64,000 bases of DNA from assembly GCF_014649335.1 (NCBI RefSeq), contig NZ_BMSV01000002.1:124001-188000 (forward strand), in the 5' to 3' direction. Position numbers and translations under genes: made by a program. This document shows positions 50,707 to 59,462 of this stretch, one piece after another (position 1 is the first letter of the stretch; each line of letters opens with the position of its first letter). The notes below the pieces were generated by a model, which was given only the letters and a program-made list of their open reading frames with translations, was not told where the DNA came from and ran no database searches. The stretch is from Streptomyces roseolilacinus (GTDB lineage: Bacteria; Actinomycetota; Actinomycetes; Streptomycetales; Streptomycetaceae).

Positions 50707-51668
50707 GAGCGCACCTCCGTCAACACGCGCTCCCAGTCGTCCAGGAAGCGTTTGAGTCCGTACCGTCCCAGGGCGGCCTGCCGGGCCCGGGCGCCGTCCT
50801 CGGCGGCCGCCTCGGGCTCGGCCAGGTAGCGCCGGGCGGCCCGTGCCAGCACCTCCGGCCGGGTCGACAGGGTCCCGGCACCCGCCGGGACCGCCTCCAC
50901 CGCCTCCGTGGTGGCCAGCGCCACCACGGGCATGCCCAGGTGCATCGCCTCCAGCAGGGACAGGCCGAGCGACGTCCACCGCACCGGGTGCAGGTACAGC
51001 CGCCGCTCGGCCATCGCCGCGTGCAGTTCCCGCTGCGGCAGGTCCCGGGCCCGGCACCGCTCCTCGGGCAGGCCCAGGTGCGCGGCCAGCCCCTCGGTGC
51101 GCATCCCGAACACGTCGAGGGGCGCGGCCTCGGCGAGCGCGGGCAGCAGGTCCGTACCGGTGTGGCGGCCGCGCCGTACCGGCTCGTTGACGACGACCGC
51201 GGCGCGCGGCAGCCGCCCCGTGTACAGGTGGCCGGGGTCGACGACGCCGTGCTCGATCACCTCGGTGCGGGCCCGGCCGCTGTCCCAGAAGAGCCGGTTG
51301 AAGTGGGTGACGTGGACGAGCGTCAGCCCGTCGCGGTCGGCGCACGGGTGGCGGGTGCGGGGCACGTCGCCGTCGGGGGCGTTGTGCTCCAGGTACACGG
51401 CGGGGACGTCGCGGCCGGGGCGGCGCCCGCCCAGCCAGTGCTCGGCGAGCCCGAACTCCTCGGGCCGCTGGAGCACCACCGCGTCCACCGGCTCGTTCCG
51501 GAGCTGTGCGGGCGTCACCTCCCGTACCGTGTCGGGCCAGTCGAAGGTGCGGGCCCGGCCCCGCCCGTCGGGCCCGCGGTCGGGCAGCACGGGGACCAGG
51601 TAGGTGTGCGGGCCCTGGACGAACGCCGTCGTCCAGGAGCCGTGGACGTGCCAGAGCAGGATGTTCAC
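50703..51668 (-). CDS. glycosyltransferase (GT-B, GT4-like)
   Basis: 321 residues. Starts NILLWHVHGSWTTAFVQGPHTYLVP; the C-terminal half has RRLYLHPVRWTSLGLSLLEAMHLGMPVVALAT, the usual donor-binding pattern of GT4 enzymes. It is shorter than the 412-residue neighbour and lacks part of the N-terminal domain. Substrates unknown. GTG 51668 overlaps the carbamoyltransferase stop; its own stop overlaps the next start. Tight coupling places it in one complex assembly line with its neighbours. Confidence 0.85.
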   Translation of the reverse strand: MNILLWHVHGSWTTAFVQGPHTYLVPVLPDRGPDGRGRARTFDWPDTVREVTPAQLRNEPVDAVVLQRPEEFGLAEHWLGGRRPGRDVPAVYLEHNAPDGDVPRTRHPCADRDGLTLVHVTHFNRLFWDSGRARTEVIEHGVVDPGHLYTGRLPRAAVVVNEPVRRGRHTGTDLLPALAEAAPLDVFGMRTEGLAAHLGLPEERCRARDLPQRELHAAMAERRLYLHPVRWTSLGLSLLEAMHLGMPVVALATTEAVEAVPAGAGTLSTRPEVLARAARRYLAEPEAAAEDGARARQAALGRYGLKRFLDDWERVLTEVRS

Positions 51669-53353
51669 CGCGCCCACCTCCGCACCGACTGGGAGTCCTG
51701 CGAGTCCGCCGTGAAGAAGCCGCCGCGCCGCACCGCGTACGGGCCGATCGCCAGCAGGTCCACGGGTGTGGAGCCGAAGCACTCCAGGGCGTCGCGCGGG
51801 TCGTCCACCATCGGCCGGCCGGCCGTGTTGAGGCTGGTGTTGACCACCACCGGCAGGCCCGTGCGCCGCTCGAACTCCTCCAGCATCCGCGCGACCAGCG
51901 GCTCCGTGACGCGGTCGACGGTCTGGATGCGGGCCGTGCCGTCGACGTGGACGACGGCCGGGATGCGCTCGCGCCACTCGGGCGCCACCTCGTGCACGAA
52001 CAGCATGTACGGGCTGGGGAGCCGGCCCGTGAAGATCTCCGCCGCCCGGTCGGCCGCCACCATCGGCGCCACCGGCCGGAACTGCTCGCGGCCCTTCACG
52101 TCGTTGAGCCGCTCCAGGTTCCCCGCGTGGCCGGGGTGGGCCAGCAGGGACCGGTGGCCGAGCGCCCGCGGGCCGAACTCCGAACGCCCCTGGAACCAGG
52201 CGACGACGGCGTTGTCGGCGAGTGCCTCCGCGACGGTCGCCGCGATGTCCGGCGGCCGCTCGAAGGGCACCGCCGCCGTCTTCAGCCAGGCGCCCAGCTC
52301 CGCGTCGGACCAGTCGCGGCCCAGGTCGGCGCCGCCCATGGGCTCCACCTCGTCCCCGCCGCCCGCGGCGAGCAGCAGGGCCCCGCCCAGCGCCGTGCCG
52401 GCGTCACCGGCGGCCGGCTGCACCCACACGCGGGAGAAGGGGCCCTCGCGCGCGATGCGGGCGTTGGCCACGCAGTTGAGGGCCACCCCGCCGGCGAGCG
52501 TCAGCAGCGGGTCGTGGGTCTGGCCGTGCAGCCAGCGCACCAGGTCCAGCAGGGTCTCCTCCAGCACCGCCTGGGCGCTGGCCGCGACGTCCGCGTGGGC
52601 CTGCGTCCACGCCTCCTCCGGGCCGCGCGGCGGGCACAGCCCGTGCCACGGCACGCCCGTCGCGTGGAAGCCGCCGTCGCCGGTCGGGTACACGTACCGG
52701 CGCAGCTCGTCCCGCATCCGCGGCCGGCCGTACGAGGCGAGCGCCATGACCTTGAACTCGTCGGAGGAGCGCAGGAACCCGAGGTGCTCGGTCAGCTCCT
52801 CGTAGACCAGGCCCAGGGAGTGCGGCAGGTCCTGGGCGGCCAGCGGTTCCAGCCGGTGGTGGACGCGGCGGGCGGCGAGGTGCGAGGCCCGCTCGCCGCG
52901 CCCGTCGAGGACGAGGACGGACGAGGTGTCGGCGCCGGCGTCGTCGGTCGCGAAGGCGCCGGAGGCGGCGTGCGCCATGTGGTGCGGCACGAATCTGACC
53001 GCCTCCGGGTCGAGGCCGGGCAGTGCCGTCCGCAGGAAGCCGGGCGCCTCGCGCGCGTAGGTCAGCCGCAGGTGGTCCCACGGGTCGTCGAGCCCCATCC
53101 GGTCGGCGGGCCGGGCGAGCGCCGGGTCGAAGGAGTACGCGACGGCGTCCAGGTCCTGCGGGCGCAGTCCGGCCCGTTCGAGGCACCAGGCGGCGGCCTT
53201 CTCCGGGAGTTCCCAGGCCGAGAAGGGCACCGGCCGCTTTCCGTGCTTGCGCCGCGAGAAGCGTTCCTCCTCCGCGGCGGCGACCACGCGTCCGTCGACG
53301 ACCAGCGCGGCGGCGGGGTCGTGGAAGAGGGCGTTGATTCCGAGAATGCGCAT
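51665..53353 (-). CDS. NodU/TobZ-type O-carbamoyltransferase
   Basis: 562 residues. The N-terminal Kae1-like domain has GINALFHDPAAALVVDG and EEERFSRRKHGK, and the metal-binding VPHHMAHAASGAF; the middle has GGVALNCVANARI and the later part FEGRSEFGPRALGHRSLLA-type sequence (WFQGRSEFGPRALGHRS). These enzymes make carbamoyl-adenylate from carbamoyl phosphate and ATP and transfer the carbamoyl group to a sugar hydroxyl, as in nodulation factors, tobramycin and other glycosides. Here it probably decorates a glycan unit. The start ATG at 53353 fits the family. Confidence 0.93.
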   Translation of the reverse strand: MRILGINALFHDPAAALVVDGRVVAAAEEERFSRRKHGKRPVPFSAWELPEKAAAWCLERAGLRPQDLDAVAYSFDPALARPADRMGLDDPWDHLRLTYAREAPGFLRTALPGLDPEAVRFVPHHMAHAASGAFATDDAGADTSSVLVLDGRGERASHLAARRVHHRLEPLAAQDLPHSLGLVYEELTEHLGFLRSSDEFKVMALASYGRPRMRDELRRYVYPTGDGGFHATGVPWHGLCPPRGPEEAWTQAHADVAASAQAVLEETLLDLVRWLHGQTHDPLLTLAGGVALNCVANARIAREGPFSRVWVQPAAGDAGTALGGALLLAAGGGDEVEPMGGADLGRDWSDAELGAWLKTAAVPFERPPDIAATVAEALADNAVVAWFQGRSEFGPRALGHRSLLAHPGHAGNLERLNDVKGREQFRPVAPMVAADRAAEIFTGRLPSPYMLFVHEVAPEWRERIPAVVHVDGTARIQTVDRVTEPLVARMLEEFERRTGLPVVVNTSLNTAGRPMVDDPRDALECFGSTPVDLLAIGPYAVRRGGFFTADSQDSQSVRRWAR

Positions 53354-53431
53354 GGGGTCCCTGTCTTTCGGCGCGTCGGGGAGCGACGTCGGGGGGAGAG
53401 GGGAGGGGGAGGAGGGGAGGGCCGGCGGTCG

Positions 53432-54409
53432 TCAGCCGCCGGGGGACGCCTCCGCCGCGGCGTCGGCGCGGAACCACTCGATGGTGCGCCGCAGTCCCTC
53501 CTCCGGGGGGATCAGCGGCTCCCACTGGAGCTTGTCGCGGGCGAGCGTGATGTCCGGGCAGCGCACGGCCGGGTCGTCGGTGGGCCGCTCGATGTAGCGG
53601 ATCCCGGAGCGCGAGCCGGTCAGTCCGATGACCAGGCGGGCCAGTTCCAGCATGGTGGTCTCCGCCGGGTTGCCGATGTTCACCGGGCCGCGCAGCCCGT
53701 GCGCGGCGGCGGCGAGGACGCCCCGCACGGTGTCGTCGACGTAGCACAGCGACCGCGTCTGCCGCCCGTCGCCGGTGACCGTCAGCGGCTCGCCGGCCAG
53801 CGCCTGCCGGACGAACGTGGGCACGGCGCGCCCGTCGTGGCCGCGCATCCGCGGCCCGTACGTGTTGAACAGCCGGACGATCCCCACGTCCGTGCCGTAC
53901 GTCTCGGCCTGGGCGGTCGACAGCGCCTCCGCGAACCGCTTCGCCTCGTCGTACACGCTGCGCGGGCCGACCGGGTTGACGTTCCCCCAGTACCGCTCGT
54001 TCTGCGGGTGCTGCTGCGGGTCGCCGTACACCTCCGACGTGGAGGCCAGCAGGAACCGCGCCCCCGCCCGGTGGGCCAGCGCCAGCGCGTGCCGGGTGCC
54101 GAGGCTGCCGGTCTCCAGCGTGTGCAGGGGGAGCCGCAGGTAGTCGGCGGGCGACGCGGGCGAGGCGAAGTGCAGCACCAGGTCCGGCGGGCGGTCCACC
54201 TCGAACGGCTCCGAGACGTTCGCCGCCACCAGGGTGAAGTCCGGGTGGTCCAGCAGCGGGGAGACGTTCTCCCGCCGTCCGGTGCTGAAGTCGTCCACGC
54301 ACGTCACGGCCGTGCCGGCGGCCAGCAGCGCGGAGCACAGGTGGGACCCGACGAAGCCCGCGCCGCCCGTCACGACGGCGTGCTGCCACTTTCGGGGGAA
54401 GGCGTTCAT
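53432..54409 (-). CDS. NAD-dependent sugar epimerase/dehydratase, UDP-glucuronate decarboxylase-like
   Basis: 325 residues. NAD motif VVTGGAGFVGSH at about 12-23, then HFASPASPADYLRLPLHTLETGSLGTRHAL, STSEVYGDPQQHPQNERYWGNVNP and YDEAKR (catalytic Tyr/Lys). These segments fit UDP-glucuronate decarboxylase (UDP-xylose synthase) much better than ADP-heptose epimerase HldD. It likely supplies UDP-xylose to the glycosyltransferases. The ATG at 54409 follows GAGGAGACC. Confidence 0.87.
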   Translation of the reverse strand: MNAFPRKWQHAVVTGGAGFVGSHLCSALLAAGTAVTCVDDFSTGRRENVSPLLDHPDFTLVAANVSEPFEVDRPPDLVLHFASPASPADYLRLPLHTLETGSLGTRHALALAHRAGARFLLASTSEVYGDPQQHPQNERYWGNVNPVGPRSVYDEAKRFAEALSTAQAETYGTDVGIVRLFNTYGPRMRGHDGRAVPTFVRQALAGEPLTVTGDGRQTRSLCYVDDTVRGVLAAAAHGLRGPVNIGNPAETTMLELARLVIGLTGSRSGIRYIERPTDDPAVRCPDITLARDKLQWEPLIPPEEGLRRTIEWFRADAAAEASPGG

Positions 54410-54429
54410 ACGGTCTCCTCGGTCGTCGG

Positions 54430-55524
54430 TCACGGGGCCACGGTCTCCGTGATCAGCAGGTCCGCCAGCGCGGGCAGCCCGCCCTCGGCGAGCGCCCGGC
54501 GCTGGAGGTCCGCCGGGGTGCCCTGCTGGAGCAGCCGGTGCACCAGCGAGGTCACCTCCCGGGTGTCCCCGGCCTCCTCCAGCGCCGGGGTCACGGAGTC
54601 GAGCAGCCGGCACAGCACGTCACCGGCCCGGCGGGCCCTGCCCTCCGGGTCCATCAGCAGATCGCTCAGTCCGTGCCGTGCCGCGTGCCAGTTCGCGGCC
54701 TGCAGCAGCTCCGGAGGGCAGTCGGGCAGCGGCGCCCCGGACTCCTCCGCCCGCAGGGCGGTGGTCACCAGGGCCCGGACGAGCCCCGCGAGCATCACCG
54801 CGGCGTCGACCCTCAGCTGCACGTCCGTGCAGCGCACCTCCAGGGTCGGGTAGCGCTCCGAGAGCCGCGCCTGCCAGTAGATCTGGCCGGTGTCGGAGAT
54901 CACCCCGGAGTCCAGCAGGGTCCGTACCCGCCGGTCGTGGTCGGCGGCGTCGGCGAAGGGCGGCGGAGGGCCGCTCACCGCCCATCTGCCGAAGATCACG
55001 GTCCGCCAGCTGGCGAAGCCGGTGTCGTGCCCGTCCCACAGCGGGGAGTTCGATCCCATCGCCACCAGGACCGGCAGCCAGGGCCTGATCCGGTTGAGCG
55101 CGGCGACCCCGGCGGTCCGGCCGGGCACCGCGACGTGCACGTGCATGCCGTTGACCAGCTGCTCGTCGACCAGCTGGGGCGCCTGCGAGCGCATCGCCAG
55201 GTAGCGGGCGCTCTCGGTGACCGGCACGGGGCCCGGCTCCCGGTAGGGGGCGGTGCCCGTCGCCACGATCCGGCAGCCGTTCTTCTCCGCGGCCGTGCCC
55301 AGCGCGTGCCGCAGCCGCAGCAGGTGGCCACCGACCTCGTCGAGGTCGGAGCAGACCGGGGTGGCCACCTCGATCTGGGACTGCAGGAGCTCGGACTGGA
55401 CCTCCTCGTTCTCCGCGATCGGGCCCAGCCCCGCCGCCCTGCGGACCTCGTCCGCGAGGGCGACCGGCAGGCAGGTGACCGGGTCGACGAGGAAGAACTC
55501 CTCCTCGACCCCAACGGTGATCAT
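54430..55524 (-). CDS. YbdK-family carboxylate-amine ligase (GCS2)
   Basis: 364 residues of the glutamate-cysteine ligase 2 family: [72 protein letters not shown]. Members ligate a carboxylate to an amine with ATP; E. coli YbdK has weak gamma-glutamylcysteine activity and other members have other substrates. Its place inside the glycan cluster suggests an amide linked to a sugar or aglycone, which is inference. Start: ATG 55524; an upstream ATG at 55566 is in frame but covers AT-rich, non-coding-like DNA. Confidence 0.9.
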   Translation of the reverse strand: MITVGVEEEFFLVDPVTCLPVALADEVRRAAGLGPIAENEEVQSELLQSQIEVATPVCSDLDEVGGHLLRLRHALGTAAEKNGCRIVATGTAPYREPGPVPVTESARYLAMRSQAPQLVDEQLVNGMHVHVAVPGRTAGVAALNRIRPWLPVLVAMGSNSPLWDGHDTGFASWRTVIFGRWAVSGPPPPFADAADHDRRVRTLLDSGVISDTGQIYWQARLSERYPTLEVRCTDVQLRVDAAVMLAGLVRALVTTALRAEESGAPLPDCPPELLQAANWHAARHGLSDLLMDPEGRARRAGDVLCRLLDSVTPALEEAGDTREVTSLVHRLLQQGTPADLQRRALAEGGLPALADLLITETVAP

Positions 55525-55631
55525 GTGGCGCCGAGTACCCGGAAAAAAATGGGCAAATCGGTACATGGAGCGCGAAGCGCTTCAGTCACCCGACTGGTCG
55601 ACACGGCGTGCGGAACGCGCCCGCCGACACC
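55525..55631. promoter_or_regulatory. short gap inside the glycan cluster, possible internal promoter
   Basis: The 107-bp gap is the longest in the cluster and is AT-richer than its surroundings (TTTGCCCATTTTTTT read leftward). An internal promoter for the YbdK-type gene onward could lie here. No definite hexamers seen. Confidence 0.35.
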
Positions 55632-56549
55632 TCACCGCCCCGCGGCCTCCCGGCGCGCCGCGCCCCGGCGTCCGCCGCGCGCCCGGCCGCCCTCCACGTG
55701 CCGCGCGGCGGCCTCCACCGCCGCCGGCAGCCGCCGCCGGGCCCGCAGCGCCGCCGGCAGCCGCTCCAGCACCCCGCGCAGCGCCTCCCGCGCCTCCGGG
55801 TCCCGCCGGGCGTCCGCGGCCAGCGCCCCGGTCCGCCGCACCGCCACCGACAGCGGACGCCGCAGCCACGCCGTCAGCGCCGCGTTCCGCCGCATCACCG
55901 CGCGCCGCCCCTCCCGCACGCCGCCGTCCGGGCTGTGCACGGCGACCACCTCCGGGCAGTGGCACACCGCCCAGCCGCACGCCTCCATGTCGTACGCCAG
56001 CAACTGCTCCTCGCCGGCGAAGAACACCACCGGGTGGTAGCCGCCCGCCTCCAGGAACGCCTCGCGCCGCGCGACGGCCGCGCAGGCGAGGAAGCCCAGC
56101 ACCCGCGTCCCCGGCAGCCCGTGCCGCCGGCCCAGCGGCGAGGCGGCCAGTTCGGCGTCGAGCGGGTCGCTCCGCCCGCCCTCCCCGACCCGTACGGAGG
56201 CCGCCACCAGCCCCAGCCGGGGGTGCGCGTCCAGCAGACGCTCGGCCGTCGCCAGGGCCCCCGGCTCCCACCACGAGTCGTCGTCGCTGAACGCCACGTA
56301 GGGCGTACGGGCGTGCCGGGCGCCCAGGGTGCGGCCGACCGCCCCGAGGTTCCGGCCGGGGCGCAGCAGCGTCACCCCCGGATGGCGGGCGGCGACCGCC
56401 TCGGCGGTGCCGTCCGACGAGGCGTTGTCGACGACCACGACGGGGGGCCGCTCGGGGAGCCGGGCGAGCCGGTCCAGGGTGTGCAGCAACCGCTCGCGGC
56501 GGTCGCGGGTGATGACGACGACGGTCGTGCGGGCCTCGTGGGCGGTCAC
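55632..56549 (-). CDS. GT2-family glycosyltransferase
   Basis: 305 residues, GT-A fold inverting enzyme: TTVVVITRDRRERLL, VVVVDNASSDGTAEAV, FSDDDSWWEPGAL (DxD metal motif), FFAGEEQLLAYDMEACGWAV. A basic C-terminal tail has no membrane helix. It adds a sugar during glycan assembly. GTG 56549 overlaps the stop of the upstream heptosyltransferase-like gene. Confidence 0.9.
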   Translation of the reverse strand: MTAHEARTTVVVITRDRRERLLHTLDRLARLPERPPVVVVDNASSDGTAEAVAARHPGVTLLRPGRNLGAVGRTLGARHARTPYVAFSDDDSWWEPGALATAERLLDAHPRLGLVAASVRVGEGGRSDPLDAELAASPLGRRHGLPGTRVLGFLACAAVARREAFLEAGGYHPVVFFAGEEQLLAYDMEACGWAVCHCPEVVAVHSPDGGVREGRRAVMRRNAALTAWLRRPLSVAVRRTGALAADARRDPEAREALRGVLERLPAALRARRRLPAAVEAAARHVEGGRARGGRRGAARREAAGR

Positions 56550-57499
56550 GTCCGGAGCACCTCCAGGTGGGGCAGCAGGGCGGCCAGGACCTCGTCCGGC
56601 CCGATCCGCAGCAGCCGCGGGTCCGGTTCCCCGCCGTGCGGGTCGCCCGGCGGGCCGGGGTGCCACAGCGCCACGTGCCGCGTACCCGGCGGCGGCCCCC
56701 ACAAGCGCGGCGGCACGGGGCCGAACAGCGTCACCGACGGCGCCCCGTACGCCACGGCGACGTGCGCGATCCCGGTGTCCCCGCTGACCACGGCCGCCGC
56801 CCCGGCGCACAGGGCGGCCAGCCGCCCGTAGGGCAGCCCGCCCGCCAGCACGTCCCGCCCGCCGAGCCCGGCCGGCCCCGCCACACGCGCGAGGAGCCGG
56901 TCCTCGCCCGGCCCGCCGGTCAGCACCACCCGGTGGCCGCGCCGCCGCAGTTCCCGCACCACCTGCGCGTACCGCTCGGGCGGCCAGCGCCTGGCCGCGG
57001 CGTCCGCGCCCGGGTGGACCACCACCGCGCCGGGCGCCGGGGACCGGTCGCGGGGCGGGGGGAGCCGGAGGTCGCCCGGATCGGCGGGGACGCCGTACCA
57101 CTCCAGCAGCCGGCACCAGCGCTCCCGCTCGTGCTCGTCCGCCGTCCACGCCGGGCCCTCGACGTGCGGGGTCCCCGGATGGGCGAACGCCAGCAGCCGG
57201 CCGGGCCGCGTCCGTTCCAGCAGCAGGTGGCTGGAGGGTCCCCTCCCGTGCAGGTCGACGGCCGCCTCCGGGGGCGGCCCCGGCCACGCCAGGCGCACCG
57301 GCACGGCCCGTCCCGGCGCCGAGGCGGGCAGCAGCGTGTCGACCGCGTCGACGGCCGCCACCACGTCCGCCAGGGAGCGCGGGGCCGCGAGCACCACCTC
57401 GTGCCCGGGGAAGCCGCGCCGCACCGCCCGCAGCGCGGGCACCCCGGCCAGCAGGTCGCCGAGGCCGAGCGCCCGCAGCACCAGGACCCGCGGCCTCAC
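56546..57499 (-). CDS. GT9 heptosyltransferase-like protein
   Basis: 317 residues of glycosyltransferase family 9 (heptosyltransferase, RfaF-like): VLVLRALGLGDLLAGVPALRAV at the N-terminus, VVHPGADAAARRWPPERYAQVV, LTGGPGEDRLL, SGDTGIAHVAVAYGAPSVTLFGP. Family enzymes transfer heptose from ADP-heptose, which the GmhA-HldE-GmhB set in this cluster should make. Acceptor unknown; there is no LPS in a Gram-positive. Overlaps both neighbours by 4 nt. Confidence 0.92.
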   Translation of the reverse strand: MRPRVLVLRALGLGDLLAGVPALRAVRRGFPGHEVVLAAPRSLADVVAAVDAVDTLLPASAPGRAVPVRLAWPGPPPEAAVDLHGRGPSSHLLLERTRPGRLLAFAHPGTPHVEGPAWTADEHERERWCRLLEWYGVPADPGDLRLPPPRDRSPAPGAVVVHPGADAAARRWPPERYAQVVRELRRRGHRVVLTGGPGEDRLLARVAGPAGLGGRDVLAGGLPYGRLAALCAGAAAVVSGDTGIAHVAVAYGAPSVTLFGPVPPRLWGPPPGTRHVALWHPGPPGDPHGGEPDPRLLRIGPDEVLAALLPHLEVLRT

Positions 57500-58503
57500 G
57501 CCCCGCCCCCCAGCAGCTTGCCGACGGCCGCCACCACGTCCTCGGCCGTCACCCCGTCCAGGCACGGGTGGCCCGGCACCGGGCACTGCCGGGCGCGCGA
57601 TCCGGCGCACGGGGCGTCCTGGTCGCCGAGGAGGACGTGCGGGACGCCGTACGGGCCCCAGCGCCCGGCGGGCACGACCGGCGAGAACAGCGAGACGACC
57701 GGGGTGCCGACCGCCGCCGCCAGGTGGGCCGGGCCGGTGTTGCCGGTCACCACCGCGCCGGCCGCCGCGAGCACCGCCGCCAGCTCCGGCGGGCGGGTCC
57801 GCCCGCCGAGGTCCACGCCGTGCGCGCCCGCCACGTGCGCGGTGAGTTCCCGCTCGCCGGGGCCGCCCGTGACGACCACGCGGTGGCCCGCCCCGGCGAG
57901 CAGCCGCACCGCCTGGGCGCACCGGTCGGGGCTCCACCGGCGGGCCGGGACGCTCGCGCCGGGGTGCACGGCGACGTACGGGCCGGGGCCGGTCAGCTCC
58001 GGCGCGCCCGGCGCGTGCCGCACCCGCAGCCGCCCGTCGTCGCCCGGCGGGCGGGGGAAGCCGGCCGCCTCGGCCAGCGCGAGGGCGGCCTCCGCCTCGT
58101 GGGCGTGCGGGGGCCGCCGGTGGCGCACGTCCAGCAGGGAGCCGGGGGCGTCCACGCTGTCCGCCGCGACGCGCGCGACGCCCGCCATGCGCAGCAGCAG
58201 CGCCGCCGGCAGCGGGCTCTGGTGGAACGAGACCAGGACCAGGGCCGCGTCGAACCGGCCCGCCGCCACCCGGTCGACGATCCGCCCGACGTCCGTCCGG
58301 TCCACGGGGGGCGGGGAGAACCCCACCCACGGCGCCTCCCACACCAGCACCTCGTCCACGCCCGGCAGGAGCCGCGCCGCGGGCGCCCCCTGGGGGCCGC
58401 ACAGCATCGCCACCCGGTCCGCGCGGTGCGCCACCGCCCGTACGGCGGGACCGGCGAGCAGGACGTCGCCGAAGCTGTCGAGGCGTACGACGAGCGCCCT
58501 CAT
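57496..58503 (-). CDS. GT9 heptosyltransferase-like protein
   Basis: 335 residues, family 9: ALVVRLDSFGDVLLAGPAVRAV, VAVHPGASVPARRWSPDRCAQAV, VTGGPGEREL, VTGNTGPAHLAAAVGTPVVSLFSP. Cys-rich end (PCAGSRARQCPVPGHPC), as in several heptosyltransferases. A second, sequence-diverged family 9 enzyme follows, implying two heptosyl additions or one heptosyl and one related transfer. The ATG at 58503 overlaps the HAD phosphatase stop. Confidence 0.92.
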   Translation of the reverse strand: MRALVVRLDSFGDVLLAGPAVRAVAHRADRVAMLCGPQGAPAARLLPGVDEVLVWEAPWVGFSPPPVDRTDVGRIVDRVAAGRFDAALVLVSFHQSPLPAALLLRMAGVARVAADSVDAPGSLLDVRHRRPPHAHEAEAALALAEAAGFPRPPGDDGRLRVRHAPGAPELTGPGPYVAVHPGASVPARRWSPDRCAQAVRLLAGAGHRVVVTGGPGERELTAHVAGAHGVDLGGRTRPPELAAVLAAAGAVVTGNTGPAHLAAAVGTPVVSLFSPVVPAGRWGPYGVPHVLLGDQDAPCAGSRARQCPVPGHPCLDGVTAEDVVAAVGKLLGGGA

Positions 58504-59462
58504 ACCGGTCTCCGCACCGTCGACGGGCGCCCCAGCACGTGCCGCACGGCGCCGAGCAGGTCCCGGCACACGGCCGGCGCGGCCGCCACCTCGGAGGGCA
58601 GCGTCCTCGTCGTCGGCACCAGCACGCCCCGGGCGCCCGCGGCCCGCGCCGCGTCCATGTCGGTGCCGATGTCGCCGACGACCACGCACCGGTCGGCCGG
58701 CACGCCGAGCCGCCGCGCGGCCTCCAGGACGAGCCCCGGCGCGGGCTTGCGGCAGGCGCAGCCGGCCTCCGGGACGTGCGGGCAGTGCACCCACACGTCC
58801 AGCGGCCCGCCCAGCAGGGCCTCGACGCGGGCGTTCACCTCCAGCACCTCCGCCTCGGTCAGCAGGCCGCGCCCGATGCCCGACTGGTTGGAGACGACCC
58901 CCACCGGTATCCCGCGCGCCCGCAGCAGCCGCACCGCCTCCCGCGCGCCCGGCATCAGCCGCACCCGCCCGGGGTCACCGTTGTAGGGCACGTCGACGAC
59001 CAGGGTGTCGTCGCGGTCGAACAGCACCGCGGCGGGCGTCGCGCCCTCCTCCGCGGCCTCCCCGCCGAGCCGGTCGAGCCGGTCGCGACGGCCGGGTCCT
59101 CCGGGACCGCCGAGCGGGCCGAGACCGCCGGGTCCGCCCGGTCCATCGAGCGGGCCGGGTCTGCCGAGCGGACCGGGTCTGCCGAGCGGACCGGACCTGC
59201 CGAGCGGACCGGGCCCGTCGAGCGGACCGGGCCCGTCGAACCGGTCAGGTCCACCGGGACCGCCGGGTCCGCCGAGCGGGCCGGGACCGCCGGCCGCGGC
59301 GTCCGCCTCGACGCCGTCCCGGTGTCCGGCCGGCTCCCCGGGACCCTCGGCCCCTCGCGGCTCCCCGGCCTCCCGGGGTCCTCCGGCCTCCCGCCGCTCC
59401 CCGGCTCCCCACGGCTCCCGGGCCGGCCCGCCCGCGCCGCCCGCGCCGTCCGCCCGGCTCAC
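58500..59462 (-). CDS. GmhB-like heptose-bisphosphate phosphatase with Gly/Pro-rich leader
   Basis: 320 residues. The C-terminal 185 residues form a HAD-IIIA phosphatase: LFDRDDTLVVDVPYNGDP (nucleophile Asp), SNQSGIGRG, zinc-binding CPHVPEAGCACRKP, VGDIGTDMDAARAAG. GmhB removes the C7 phosphate of heptose-1,7-bisphosphate between the two HldE steps. The first ~130 residues are Gly/Pro/Arg-rich, made of GPLGRPG-type repeats, which is unusual for this family of about 180 residues. The GTG at 59462 overlaps the upstream stop. No start codon lies near the HAD domain, so the leader is probably translated. Confidence 0.88.
   Translation of the reverse strand: MSRADGAGGAGGPAREPWGAGERREAGGPREAGEPRGAEGPGEPAGHRDGVEADAAAGGPGPLGGPGGPGGPDRFDGPGPLDGPGPLGRSGPLGRPGPLGRPGPLDGPGGPGGLGPLGGPGGPGRRDRLDRLGGEAAEEGATPAAVLFDRDDTLVVDVPYNGDPGRVRLMPGAREAVRLLRARGIPVGVVSNQSGIGRGLLTEAEVLEVNARVEALLGGPLDVWVHCPHVPEAGCACRKPAPGLVLEAARRLGVPADRCVVVGDIGTDMDAARAAGARGVLVPTTRTLPSEVAAAPAVCRDLLGAVRHVLGRPSTVRRPV
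59147..59236. repeat. five tandem 18-bp repeats
   Basis: Five copies of an 18-bp unit related to CGAGCGGACCGGGTCTGC (59147-59164, -59182, -59200, -59218, -59236) within a wider GC-rich repetitive zone of about 59095-59300. On the minus strand they encode the GPLGRPG/GPLDGPG repeats of the phosphatase leader. Unit length is a multiple of three. Confidence 0.9.

Noticed and set aside
53432..54409. HldD (ADP-heptose 6-epimerase) for the NAD-dependent enzyme
   Set aside because: The STSEVYGDP, ASPASP and YWGNVNP segments fit UDP-glucuronate decarboxylase; the HldD pattern is absent.
59147..59236. CRISPR-like array
   Set aside because: Units are contiguous 18-bp repeats with no spacers, and they are coding.
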